64,000 nucleotides of DNA from an uncultured Pelagibacteraceae bacterium (lineage in GTDB: Bacteria; Pseudomonadota; Alphaproteobacteria; Pelagibacterales; Pelagibacteraceae): the NCBI GenBank assembly GCA_902631265.1, contig CACOXX010000001.1, positions 1-64,000 of the forward strand, in the 5' to 3' direction. Below are positions 29,902 to 39,742 of the stretch, in pieces (the first letter of the stretch is position 1; every line of letters starts with the position of its first letter). The notes below the pieces were generated by a model. The model saw nothing but the letters and a program-made list of their open reading frames with translations, was not told the origin of the DNA and did no database searches. The position numbers and the translations under genes are program-made.

Positions 29902-30572
29902 TATATTTTTCCAAAATTTCTTTTTATTTTGCTAAATCTTTTCATGATTTTATTTAAATCTTCATTCTTAAAATCTGGCCACAGTTTTTTTTCAAAAAAT
30001 ATTTCTGTATACGCAGCCTGCCATAAAAGAAAATTGCTAAGTCTTTGGGTGTTTCCTGTTCGTATAAGAATTTCAGGATCTGGAATATTTTTTGTATATA
30101 AACTATTGTTAATATCATTTTCTGAAATCCTTTTTTTTTTCTTTATTTTATTAAAAGCATAAACTAATTCTTTTTTAGATCCGTAATTTAACGCTAGATT
30201 TATTTGCATTCTTGTATTTTTTAATGTCTTTTTTTCAGCAAAATCCAAAAGTTTGTTAAGTCTTTTTGAGAAATTTTTTTCTCCTAAAATTTTAATTCTT
30301 ATTTTCTCTTTATGTATTTTTTCTAGTTTTTCTTTAATATAAATTTCTAAAAGATTAAAAAGATAATTTCGTTCTTTTAAAGGTCTTTTCCAATTCTCGG
30401 TAGAAAACGCGTACAAAGTTAAAAATTTAACTTGATTTTTGATACAATATCTCATCACCATTTCTACAGTCTTTAGTCCTTCTTTATGTCCTAGATTTCT
30501 TGACTTTCTATGTTTTAAACCCCAACGACCATTACCATCCATTATTATGGCCATGTGTTTAACAGAGTTCAT
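29901..30572 (-). CDS. uppS: Undecaprenyl diphosphate synthase
   Basis: AIIMDGNGRWG, LTLYAFSTENWKRP, PDPEILIRTGNTQRLSNFLLWQAAYTE. Confidence 0.96.
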   Translation of the reverse strand: MNSVKHMAIIMDGNGRWGLKHRKSRNLGHKEGLKTVEMVMRYCIKNQVKFLTLYAFSTENWKRPLKERNYLFNLLEIYIKEKLEKIHKEKIRIKILGEKNFSKRLNKLLDFAEKKTLKNTRMQINLALNYGSKKELVYAFNKIKKKKRISENDINNSLYTKNIPDPEILIRTGNTQRLSNFLLWQAAYTEIFFEKKLWPDFKNEDLNKIMKRFSKIKRNFGKI

Positions 30573-31120
30573 ATTGTCATTATTTCTTTTTCTTTTAATG
30601 AGACTTTTTCATCAATTTTTTTTACAAAATTATCTGTGTAAGTTTGAACTGTTTTTTCAAATTTTTTTTCATCGTCTTCGCTAATTTCTTTTGATTTGAG
30701 TTTTTTTTTTAAATCGTCGTTTCCTTCTCTCCTAATATTTCTTATCGAAACTTTACATTTTTCACCCATTGTTTTAATCACTTTTTTAATTTCTATTCTT
30801 CTTTCTTCGCTTAAATCTGGAATTGGGAGTCTAATTAACTGTCCATCAATTTGCGGGTTTAAACCTAAATCTGATTTTTTAACTGCAGAATCTATTAATG
30901 CAACGTTATTAGAATCCCAAACTTGAATATTAATTACTCTTGGTTCAGGAGTTGTGATAGTTGCTAACTGATTAATTGGCATTTTTTGTCCATAAACATC
31001 AACTTTAATTAAATCAAGCATACTTGCATTAGCACGGCCTGTTCTTAAAGATGATAATTCTTTTACAAAAACATCAAATGTTTTTGTCATTTTTTGGTTA
31101 TATAATTCTTCTTTAAACAT
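30569..31120 (-). CDS. frr: Ribosome recycling factor
   Basis: ELSSLRTGRANASMLD, QLATITTPEPRVINIQVWD, RREGNDDLKK. Confidence 0.97.
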   Translation of the reverse strand: MFKEELYNQKMTKTFDVFVKELSSLRTGRANASMLDLIKVDVYGQKMPINQLATITTPEPRVINIQVWDSNNVALIDSAVKKSDLGLNPQIDGQLIRLPIPDLSEERRIEIKKVIKTMGEKCKVSIRNIRREGNDDLKKKLKSKEISEDDEKKFEKTVQTYTDNFVKKIDEKVSLKEKEIMTI

Positions 31121-31971
31121 TATTCACCAATTTTAATCCTAATAAAATCTTTTATCTTTAAGCTTTTTGAGTCAACTTTATTTAAAACATCTTTGACCTT
31201 AAGTTTAGGATCCATAACCCAGTCTTGGGTAAGTAAGCTATTGTCCTCTTTAAACTTATTAATTTTACCAAGACTTATTTTTTCGGCGATTTCTTGTGAT
31301 TTACCAAGATTTTTTAGTTCCTCCTTTATTATTTCTTTTTCTTTTTCGATAATATCGTTTTTAATATCTTCTTTCTCTATAACCATTGGGTTTAATGCAG
31401 CAATATGCATTGAAATTTGTTTTCCAAATTGCTCAATATCTTTAGAGTTCTGTTCAAATTCTAAACTTACAACAACACCAAGTTTGGATAGACTATCTTT
31501 TACTACTGAATGGTTGTAAGTGAAAATTTTAGACTTAGGACTTTCGAATGTTTTTGACCTTCCTATAGTAATTTTTTCTCCTATTTTTGCTATCAAATCA
31601 ATTAAATTTTGAGATACGGTTGATCCATTTTTCATTTTAGTATTATTAAGTTTTTCTAAATCAGAACTTACAGAATTATTTATCTCTCCAATTTCTTTAG
31701 TAAAATTCAAAAAATCATCATTTTTAGCTACAAAGTCTGTCTCACAATTAATTTCAATTATAGACGTTTTTTTTTCATCTCCACAAATAAATACGAGACC
31801 TTCGTTAGCCTCTCTGGACATTTTTTTTGAAGCTTTTGAAACACCTTTTATTCTCAAAATTTCAATTGCTTTTTCTAAATTTCCTGAAGCCTCCTTTAAC
31901 GCACTATTGCAATCTTTAAAACCTGCACCAGTTGTACTTCTTAACTTTTTAACACTTTCCAGATCACTCAT
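31120..31971 (-). CDS. tsf: Elongation factor Ts
   Basis: [43 protein letters not shown]. Confidence 0.97.
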   Translation of the reverse strand: MSDLESVKKLRSTTGAGFKDCNSALKEASGNLEKAIEILRIKGVSKASKKMSREANEGLVFICGDEKKTSIIEINCETDFVAKNDDFLNFTKEIGEINNSVSSDLEKLNNTKMKNGSTVSQNLIDLIAKIGEKITIGRSKTFESPKSKIFTYNHSVVKDSLSKLGVVVSLEFEQNSKDIEQFGKQISMHIAALNPMVIEKEDIKNDIIEKEKEIIKEELKNLGKSQEIAEKISLGKINKFKEDNSLLTQDWVMDPKLKVKDVLNKVDSKSLKIKDFIRIKIGE

Positions 31972-31975
31972 TTAA

Positions 31976-32746
31976 TTAATTAGTCTTTTTTTTTAATGGA
32001 GAAGAAGGATTTTTAGGTGTAGTCAATTTTTGTTCACCATTTTTTTTAACATCTTCAGGAATATTTTTCTTAGCATTATTGATTGTCTCTTTTACTAAAG
32101 AACAGTAGAGATCGATTGACCTTCTGGCATCGTCATTGCCTGGTATCGGGAAATCAATACCGTCGGGATCTGAATTCGTATCAAGTATAGCAATTATTGG
32201 AATATTTAATTTTAAGGATTCTTTTATAGCAAGTGACTCATAGTTTGTATCAATAATGAAAACTAAATCTGGAATTTTTTTCATATCAGATATACCCCCT
32301 AAAGATCTTTGAAGTTTATCTCTTTGAATACTCATTTTTAAAAGTTCCTTTTTTGTAAAACCTCTATTTTCTGATTTTAAGTCTGTATTAATTTTTTGAA
32401 GTTTTTTAATTGAATTTGATATTGTGCCCCAGTTGGTCAACATACCCCCCAACCATCTATAATTTACAAAATATTGATCTGTTGATTTTGCTAATTCAGC
32501 GATAGCCTCTGAAGCCTGTTTTTTTGTTGAGATAAATAAAATTTTACCATTATTTGAAATAGTTTCATAAATTTTTTCTAAGGCTTTATTAGTAAGCTCA
32601 AGGGTTTGAGTTAAATCAATTATATGAACAGAGTCCCTTTTGCCAAAAATATATTTCTTCATTTTCGGATTCCATCTAAGAGTTTTATGACCTAGATGTA
32701 CGCCTGCTTCTAAGAGTTGTTGTATAGATAAGTTAGGTATCTTCAT
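31976..32746 (-). CDS. rpsB: 30S ribosomal protein S2
   Basis: MKIPNLSIQQLLEAGVHLGHKTLRWNPKMKKYIFG...YRWLGGMLTNW. Track start is 32782, but MKIPNL (ATG at 32746) matches the family start. Confidence 0.97.
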   Translation of the reverse strand: MKIPNLSIQQLLEAGVHLGHKTLRWNPKMKKYIFGKRDSVHIIDLTQTLELTNKALEKIYETISNNGKILFISTKKQASEAIAELAKSTDQYFVNYRWLGGMLTNWGTISNSIKKLQKINTDLKSENRGFTKKELLKMSIQRDKLQRSLGGISDMKKIPDLVFIIDTNYESLAIKESLKLNIPIIAILDTNSDPDGIDFPIPGNDDARRSIDLYCSLVKETINNAKKNIPEDVKKNGEQKLTTPKNPSSPLKKKTN

Positions 32747-32832
32747 AATTTTTTCCGGTTGTACCACCAAAGCTATTTCCATTTAAGGACCGGAGGTTAT
32801 TAACCAAAAGCTTTGTGCGTATTTTTTAGAGC
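32747..32832 (-). ncRNA. Candidate structured rpsB mRNA leader
   Basis: Intergenic region upstream of rpsB in a genome with almost none. Minus strand has hairpin GGTTA-A-TAACC (32795-32805) and a stem CCGGT (32789-32793)/ACCGG (32755-32759) ending just before the start codon. Cis-regulatory leaders of S2 have been reported in Cand. Pelagibacter ubique (Meyer et al. 2009, from memory). Confidence 0.55.
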
Positions 32833-32861
32833 GTTTTATTAATTTATTGAGGTAAAGGCAA
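32833..32861 (-). promoter_or_regulatory. Putative sigma70-type promoter for rpsB
   Basis: Minus strand TTGCCT-N17-TAAAAC just downstream of the dnaE stop. Confidence 0.35.
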
Positions 32862-32869
32862 GGGATAAA

Positions 32870-35800
32870 TCAATGAATTGTGGTTGAAATTCCTTGATTC
32901 TTAATGAGATTTACAGTTTTTCTATCGATTAAACGCTTATCTTTAAGTTTTACTTTGTAAGCCTTGTCACTTGATACAATATTAATGTTTACCTCAACAT
33001 CTCCACCCTTTTTTAACATTTTGGACAGCATATCAACTTCATCAACACTTTTAACTTTAAAGCTTATTGAATAAATCGGTTTATTAATAAGATCGTCTAA
33101 TGAAATTATTTTTTTGACATTTAACCTCGAAGATTGAGGCTCATTTTGTTTAGTAATTTTCTGTATAGTCAAAATTACCGAATTTCCTTCTTTAATCTTA
33201 TTTCTATTTAATTCGAAAGTGTCAGAAAAAACAAATAATTCAAATATGCTTGATTGATCAGAAAATTTAATTATTGCATATGACGTTCCTTTTTGTGTTT
33301 TCTTCTCTTGGATTTTAAGAATAGTTGCGGCTACTGATCCCTCACTAATTTCTTTATCATCATTAATATTTTTGTAAGAAAGAATGTTAAATTCTTTAAA
33401 TATATCTTGATATTGGTTAAGTGGATGATCCGATATAAAAAAACCAACAGTTTCAAATTCTTTTGCCATTTTTTCCTGAAAACTCCATTCACCAAGATTG
33501 TCTACTACTTCGATGTTATTTGTTTCTTCAGTATTAGCAAATAGATCGATTTGATTTAAGGCCTTATTTTCAAAAATATTTTTTGATTTAGATATTAAAT
33601 TAGGTATTGACTCAAAAATTGATTTTCTATCTTTAAAAATATTATCAAATGCACCTGCTTTTGTAAGAGCTTCCATTTGAAGTTTGTTTATATCTTTCGG
33701 ATTAACTCTATTTATAAAATCATTTAAGGATTTAAATTTGCCATTTTTTTCTCTTTCCTTAACTATGTTTGAAATAGCCTCATATCCAACATTTTTTAAT
33801 GCCCCTAAAGCATAATAAAAATTTTTTGTATCAGAATAAAAATCACTCTTACATAAATTTATATCAGGAGATATTATATTTATGTTTAATCTTTTTAGCT
33901 CCTCATAGAATTCTCCTAATTTTTTTTGATTTGACATTTCCATTGACATTGATGCGGAAAAAAATTCATTGGTAAAATGAGTTTTTAAATATGCTGTTTG
34001 ATAAGCAATTATAGCATAAGCTGCAGCATGACTTTTATTAAAACCGTATTCCGCAAAGGGTTCGATTTTTAAAAAAATGCTTGCAGCAACATCTTTGGGA
34101 ATACCATTTTGATAAGCGCCATCTATAAATCTAGCTTTCTGTTTTTCTAGCTCTGCTCTCTTCTTTTTTCCCATTGCACGTCTTAGAATATCTGCTTCAC
34201 CTGCAGTGAAACCTGATAAGACTTGTGCAATTTGCATAACTTGTTCTTGGTAAATAATTACGCCATATGTTGATTTCAAAATGTTTTCTAATTTGGGATG
34301 CAAATAGTCTGGTGTTCTTTTTCCATGTTTGCAATCATTATAAATAGGAATATTGCTCATAGGACCTGGTCTGTATAAAGCGACTAATGCTATAATATCT
34401 TCTAATCTATTTGGTTTCATTTGAGTGAGAGCATCTCGCATTCCGGAACTTTCTAGTTGAAACAAACCAACTGTTTTACCTGAAGACAATAGGTCAAAAA
34501 CTGTTTGATCTTCATAATTAATTTTCTCTATATTAAAATCAATTTTTTTCTTATTTAAAAGTTTTATAGTTTTGTTGATAACAGTAAGTGTTTTTAAGCC
34601 CAAGAAATCAAATTTAATCAGACCAGAGTTTTCAGCTGAATACATATCAAACTGAGTGGAAGGCAAAAGTAAATTAGATGAGCTATCTTTATATAACGGA
34701 ACAGTATCAATTAATTTTTTGTCTGCAATTACTACGCCAGCTGCATGTGTCGCAAAATTTCTATTTAAACCTTCAAGTTTAAGAGACAGTTTAATAAGTT
34801 TATCTACTCTCCTATCCTCATTTATGATTTTTTGTAATCTAGGTTCTGAATTTATACATTCAGTTAAACTCATTGGTCTTGAAGGATCGAATGGTATCAT
34901 TTTACAAATACTGTCTACAAAACCATACGGAAGGCCCATTACCCTACCAACATCTCTAATAACCATCCTAGCTTTTAATTTGCCAAATGTAATGATGTGA
35001 GCTACTGAGTCTTTATATTTTTTGTTAAGATATTCAAAAACTAAATCACGTTTTTCCTCACAAAAGTCAATATCAAAGTCAGGCATAGAAATACGATCTG
35101 GATTTAAAAATCGCTCAAAAATTAAGTTAAAATAAATTGGGTCTACGTCAGTAATTTGTAGACACCATGCTACTAATGAACCAGCACCAGACCCTCTGCC
35201 TGGTCCAACTGGAATATTGTTGCTTTTAGCCCATATGATATAATCAGATACAATTAAAAAATAACTAGAGTAATTCATCTGACAAATAATATTAATTTCG
35301 TGATCTAATCTTTTCTTATATTTCAAAAATTTTTCACCTTTTAAATCCTCACCCTCAAATCTTTCCTTAAACTTTTGAATTAGTCCATCATTTGCATCTT
35401 TTTTTAATTGATCATTAGAAGAGATATCACTATTAGTGTTTATATCAGGTAATAGTGGTTTAGAATATTCAGGTCTAAAACTACATCTTAAAGGTAAGTT
35501 ATAATTGTTTTCTAAAGCTTCAGGAAGGTCATGGAATATTTTTTTCATTTCATCATCACTTTTAAGATAATGATTGTCTGTTAATTTTAGTCTTTGTTTA
35601 TCATTAATGTAGTTTTTAGAACCAATACAAAGTAATGCATCGTGTGCTTCACTCATATCCTTGTGTAAATAATAAACCTCATTTGTCGCAATGATTGGAG
35701 CATTAACTTTTTTTGATATAGAAAGATTAAAACTTTCAAAATTTTTTTCATATAAGTCACCATGTCTTTGAATTTCAATATAAAAGTTGTCACCTGAATT

Positions 35801-36277
35801 TTTGTTCAAAGAAAAGTAAAGTTTTTCAAGTTCATCTAATCTATCTTTTTGAAAGAGAGAACCTGATAAATTATTAATTCCTCCTGAGAGAATTATAAGA
35901 TTTTCTGAACATTTAAATAATAATTCAATATTGCAATGTGGTTCTTCTAAATTTGTGTTCTCAAGAAAAGATTTAGAAGACAAATTTATAAGTTCTTTAT
36001 AACCCTCACTATTTTTGGCAATAATAGGTAATGATCCAATTATATCGTTGAATTTAAACTTAATCTGGGATCCGATTATAGGCTGAGTTTTAGACTTTGA
36101 AATTTGTTCTGAGAATTCTAGAGATCCACACAAATTTGATGTATCTGACATTCCAATCGCTTTAATCTTATTTTCTTTGCAATATTTACTAAGTTCATCG
36201 ATTTTTATGGCACCTTCGCAAATAGAATATTGGGTATGTATTTTTAAGTGATTAAATGTTTTTTTAGATTTTTCCAT
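32870..36277 (-). CDS. dnaE: DNA polymerase III alpha subunit
   Basis: PHP N-terminus, PVGPGRGSGAGSLVAWCLQITDVDP, PDFDIDFCE, ATHAAGVVI, ALYRPGPM, YGVIIYQEQVMQIAQVLSGF. Track start 36298; MEKSKKTFNHLKIHTQYS at 36277 is more typical. Confidence 0.97.
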   Translation of the reverse strand: MEKSKKTFNHLKIHTQYSICEGAIKIDELSKYCKENKIKAIGMSDTSNLCGSLEFSEQISKSKTQPIIGSQIKFKFNDIIGSLPIIAKNSEGYKELINLSSKSFLENTNLEEPHCNIELLFKCSENLIILSGGINNLSGSLFQKDRLDELEKLYFSLNKNSGDNFYIEIQRHGDLYEKNFESFNLSISKKVNAPIIATNEVYYLHKDMSEAHDALLCIGSKNYINDKQRLKLTDNHYLKSDDEMKKIFHDLPEALENNYNLPLRCSFRPEYSKPLLPDINTNSDISSNDQLKKDANDGLIQKFKERFEGEDLKGEKFLKYKKRLDHEINIICQMNYSSYFLIVSDYIIWAKSNNIPVGPGRGSGAGSLVAWCLQITDVDPIYFNLIFERFLNPDRISMPDFDIDFCEEKRDLVFEYLNKKYKDSVAHIITFGKLKARMVIRDVGRVMGLPYGFVDSICKMIPFDPSRPMSLTECINSEPRLQKIINEDRRVDKLIKLSLKLEGLNRNFATHAAGVVIADKKLIDTVPLYKDSSSNLLLPSTQFDMYSAENSGLIKFDFLGLKTLTVINKTIKLLNKKKIDFNIEKINYEDQTVFDLLSSGKTVGLFQLESSGMRDALTQMKPNRLEDIIALVALYRPGPMSNIPIYNDCKHGKRTPDYLHPKLENILKSTYGVIIYQEQVMQIAQVLSGFTAGEADILRRAMGKKKRAELEKQKARFIDGAYQNGIPKDVAASIFLKIEPFAEYGFNKSHAAAYAIIAYQTAYLKTHFTNEFFSASMSMEMSNQKKLGEFYEELKRLNINIISPDINLCKSDFYSDTKNFYYALGALKNVGYEAISNIVKEREKNGKFKSLNDFINRVNPKDINKLQMEALTKAGAFDNIFKDRKSIFESIPNLISKSKNIFENKALNQIDLFANTEETNNIEVVDNLGEWSFQEKMAKEFETVGFFISDHPLNQYQDIFKEFNILSYKNINDDKEISEGSVAATILKIQEKKTQKGTSYAIIKFSDQSSIFELFVFSDTFELNRNKIKEGNSVILTIQKITKQNEPQSSRLNVKKIISLDDLINKPIYSISFKVKSVDEVDMLSKMLKKGGDVEVNINIVSSDKAYKVKLKDKRLIDRKTVNLIKNQGISTTIH

Positions 36278-36947
36278 TAATGGTTTTGATTTTACCATTA
36301 CTTAAGGAAATTTTATAGTCTGCTTTATTAGCAAAAAATCTATTATGAGTTGCAAATATTATAACACGATCATTGTTTTTTAGTTTAAAGAGTAAATTAA
36401 ATATTTGATTTGCATTTTCATGATCTAAACTTCCTGTCGGTTCATCAGCTAGTATTATTCTAGGTTTATTTACTATTGCTCTCGATATAGCAATTCTTTG
36501 CATTTCTCCTCCTGATAACTCTGATGGATAATGATTAGCCCTATCTTTTAAGCCGACTTTTTGAATTATCTTTAATGATTCTTGTTCTGCTATTTTGTGA
36601 TTATCATTAGCAGCTAAGCTGGCTATGCAAACATTTTCAATAGCCGTGAAATCAGGCAATAAGTTTTTCTCTTGATAAACAATCCCAATATTACTAGATC
36701 TAATTTTGTCGTTAATCTCAATTTCATTATGATTTATATTTCTATTATCAATTTTAATATTTCCTGATGATGGCCTATCTATTAAAGATAATAAATTTAG
36801 TAAGGTTGATTTTCCAGATCCAGAAGGTCCAGATAATGAATAAATTTTTCCTTTTTTAAATTTGAAATTTAAATTTTTAAGGACAGTGATTTTTTTTTTA
36901 TTATCAAATGTCTTTGAAATATTGTTTAATTCTATAATATTACTCAT
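36264..36947 (-). CDS. lolD: Lipoprotein-releasing ABC transporter ATPase LolD
   Basis: Walker A GPSGSGKST, LSGGEMQRIAISRA, ADEPTGSLD; adjacent to lolC/E permease. Confidence 0.92.
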   Translation of the reverse strand: MSNIIELNNISKTFDNKKKITVLKNLNFKFKKGKIYSLSGPSGSGKSTLLNLLSLIDRPSSGNIKIDNRNINHNEIEINDKIRSSNIGIVYQEKNLLPDFTAIENVCIASLAANDNHKIAEQESLKIIQKVGLKDRANHYPSELSGGEMQRIAISRAIVNKPRIILADEPTGSLDHENANQIFNLLFKLKNNDRVIIFATHNRFFANKADYKISLSNGKIKTINGKI

Positions 36948-38169
36948 ATTTTAAGGATTTAATTGTATCTAATTTTGCTGCTTTATTTGCAGGATATATT
37001 GAGACTATACAAGTCATTATAATTGAACAACTTGAAATTAAAAATATTGACCAAAAATCTATTTGATATGGAATAGTGCTTAAAAAATATATCTCCTCTG
37101 GAAATAAACTTATATTAAAGACATTGCTAATTAAAATTCTTACTTCCTCAATATAAAGAGAAAAAGTTATACCAAATACAACTCCCATAATTGTTGCTAA
37201 AAACCCTATTAAAAATCCAATAAAAAAAAATATTTTTCGTATGGAAAAGTTAGAAACACCAATTGATTTTAATATTGCGATTTCCCTAGTTTTATTTTTT
37301 ACTAAAATAGTAAGTCCCGAAATGATGTTAAAAGCAGCAACTATGATTATTAAAGATAATATTATGAACATAACATTTCTTTCTACTTTTAAGGCGGAAA
37401 ATAATGGTTTGTTTAAATCTGACCAGGTAAATATATATTCGTCGGTAAAAATCGACATTAGTTTTTCACGATAAATCTCAATTTTGTCAGCTTTATATAA
37501 ATAAACCTCTAAGAAATTATTTTCTTTTTTTAAATCAAATAAGCCTTGTAGATCTTTAAGATTAATAAACACAACAGAATTATTAAACTCAGCAAACCTA
37601 CTATCAAATATAGAACTTATTTTAAAAGTTTTTTGTCGAGGTATGGATCCAATGAGTGTATTTTCACCAGAAGGTGAAATTATTGAAATTCGGTCACCAA
37701 TTTTTAATTCGAGGTCATAACTTAAATCGCTTCCTATCGATATATTATTCTCTAAGATCTTTTTATCGCCTCTAAAATATTTATTATTTACAATATTCAG
37801 TTTTTGAAAGTCATTTTCAGAATAGCCTCTTACTAAAATACCTTTAGTAATTTCATCATTTAAAAGTATTCCCTCTCCATTATTACTTAATATCAAATTT
37901 GAAGATATATTTTGTAAAAACTCGTTATCTATTTTTTTTTGCTCTATTTTCTTATCATAGGGTTTTACGATTACATGTGCGTTGAAATTAGTTATTTTGT
38001 TTATTAACTCTGACCTAAACCCGTTCATTACAGACATAACTATAATTAAAACTGCCACACCCAAACTTATGCCTAAGAAAGAAAACAAAGTGATAATATT
38101 TAAAAAACCATCTTTTTTTCTAGTTTTAAGATATCTAAAAATTATTTTTTTTTCTAAAGTTGAGATCAA
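36940..38169 (-). CDS. Lipoprotein-releasing ABC transporter permease LolC/E family
   Basis: YLKTRKKDGFLNIITLFSFLGISLGVAVLIIVMSVMNGFR; FtsX-like C-terminal TM domain. Confidence 0.93.
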   Translation of the reverse strand: MISTLEKKIIFRYLKTRKKDGFLNIITLFSFLGISLGVAVLIIVMSVMNGFRSELINKITNFNAHVIVKPYDKKIEQKKIDNEFLQNISSNLILSNNGEGILLNDEITKGILVRGYSENDFQKLNIVNNKYFRGDKKILENNISIGSDLSYDLELKIGDRISIISPSGENTLIGSIPRQKTFKISSIFDSRFAEFNNSVVFINLKDLQGLFDLKKENNFLEVYLYKADKIEIYREKLMSIFTDEYIFTWSDLNKPLFSALKVERNVMFIILSLIIIVAAFNIISGLTILVKNKTREIAILKSIGVSNFSIRKIFFFIGFLIGFLATIMGVVFGITFSLYIEEVRILISNVFNISLFPEEIYFLSTIPYQIDFWSIFLISSCSIIMTCIVSIYPANKAAKLDTIKSLKYE

Positions 38170-39494
38170 TTTATTTTTTTGGATTTAATGAAATTAAGGG
38201 CTTCTTCAAGACTTACCATCTTACTATCGTTCCCTACTTCTTTAAACTCAACTTTATTTTTATCAGGATTTTTTCCAATTAGAATTTGAAAAGGTATTCC
38301 AATTAAATTAAATTTTTTTAACTTTCCTGAAAAATTTTCGTCTGAATCGTCTAAAACTGTTTCAATATTATTCTGTTCTAAAAAATTATTAACTTTAATA
38401 CCCATTTCGATACTTGTGGTATCATTTTTAGATACAAAACAAATAATTGCACATTCAAAAGGAGAAACTGATACTGGCCATTTCATAACTTCATTTTTCT
38501 CATCAAAATTTGCCTCAATTAAGGCACCAACTAATCTTGAAACTCCAATTCCATAAGAACCCATTTTTACAAAAATTTTTTTACCATCTTTATCAACAGC
38601 AGCATTCATTGGTTTTGAATACTTATCACCAAAGTAAAAAATATGACCGACTTCTATACCTTTGGTCTCTAACTGATTTTTTTTATCAACCTTATTGTTG
38701 AACTCCTTGTTGTCAATTTTCTCATCTGTGACAGCGTAAAATTGGTCATATTCAAGTCTAAGTTTTTTTAGAGACTCTTTTTCTAATTTATAATTATCGT
38801 GATTTACCTCAAAAATTCTTTTGTCAGTATAAATTTTACTTTCACCTGTCTCAGCTAAGATAATAAATTCATGTGACAAACTCCCACCAATTGGTCCTGT
38901 TTCAGCTGTCATCGGTATTGCTGATAGTTCTAATCTCTTAAAAGTTTTTAAATATGATAGAAAAAATTTGTTATATGAAAATTCTGCATCATCATCACTT
39001 AGGTCAAATGAATACGCGTCTTTCATAAAAAATTCTCTACATCTCATTATCCCAAATCTTGGTCTTAGCTCATCCCTAAATTTCCATTGAATATGATACA
39101 ATAATTGAGGAAGTGATTTATACGATTTTATACTGTTTCTAAAAATATCTGTGACTAACTCTTCATTAGTTGGGCCATATAAAATTTCTCTATTGTGCCT
39201 ATCTTTAATTCTAAGCATCTCTTCTCCATAATCTTCATATCTTCCACTTTCTTTCCAAATTTCAGAGGACTGTATAGTTGGCATTAATATTTCTTGAGCA
39301 CCTATCTTATTTTGTTCCTCCCTGACTATTTGTTCAATTTTTTTCATCACTTTAAAACCAAGAGGAAGCCAAGAGTAAATACCTGCTGATGATTGTTTAA
39401 TCATTCCTAATCGCAACATTAGTTTGTGTGATTTAATTTTTGCCTCGGAAGGATAGTTTTTTAATAATGGAATAAATGATTTTGATAAAAACAT
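38166..39494 (-). CDS. proS: Prolyl-tRNA synthetase, short alphaproteobacterial type
   Basis: 442 aa; class II motifs FRDELRPRFGIMRCREFFMKDAYSFD, GSYGIGVSRLVGALIE; no insertion (editing) domain. Confidence 0.95.
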   Translation of the reverse strand: MFLSKSFIPLLKNYPSEAKIKSHKLMLRLGMIKQSSAGIYSWLPLGFKVMKKIEQIVREEQNKIGAQEILMPTIQSSEIWKESGRYEDYGEEMLRIKDRHNREILYGPTNEELVTDIFRNSIKSYKSLPQLLYHIQWKFRDELRPRFGIMRCREFFMKDAYSFDLSDDDAEFSYNKFFLSYLKTFKRLELSAIPMTAETGPIGGSLSHEFIILAETGESKIYTDKRIFEVNHDNYKLEKESLKKLRLEYDQFYAVTDEKIDNKEFNNKVDKKNQLETKGIEVGHIFYFGDKYSKPMNAAVDKDGKKIFVKMGSYGIGVSRLVGALIEANFDEKNEVMKWPVSVSPFECAIICFVSKNDTTSIEMGIKVNNFLEQNNIETVLDDSDENFSGKLKKFNLIGIPFQILIGKNPDKNKVEFKEVGNDSKMVSLEEALNFIKSKKIN

Positions 39495-39742
39495 TATGTA
39501 ATTAGATTCCTTAAATTAAGATAATCATACTTTACTAATAGAAATATACCTATAAAAATTATTGATGTAATCAAAGTTGTATATATTAGTTTTTTTATTA
39601 ATTTGGGGTTTTCGGGAGCTCCAGGATCAACACCCTCAACAAAATTTTTTTTATTTCGATCTACATCTACTGGCAGCAATGAAAAGAAAATTATCCACCA
39701 TATAAGAACATATATAATAATCGAACCAGTTAAACTCATCAA
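39494..39742 (-). CDS. DUF1467 family membrane protein
   Basis: 82 aa, two TM helices, WWIIFFSLLPVDVDRNKK...GVDPGAPENPKLIKK; conserved location between rnj and proS. Confidence 0.85.
   Translation of the reverse strand: MMSLTGSIIIYVLIWWIIFFSLLPVDVDRNKKNFVEGVDPGAPENPKLIKKLIYTTLITSIIFIGIFLLVKYDYLNLRNLIT

Noticed and set aside
32870-36277. DnaE PHP domain variation as novel
   Set aside because: HLKIHTQYS / SDTSNLCGSLEFS resembles ordinary proteobacterial DnaE1 PHP motifs.
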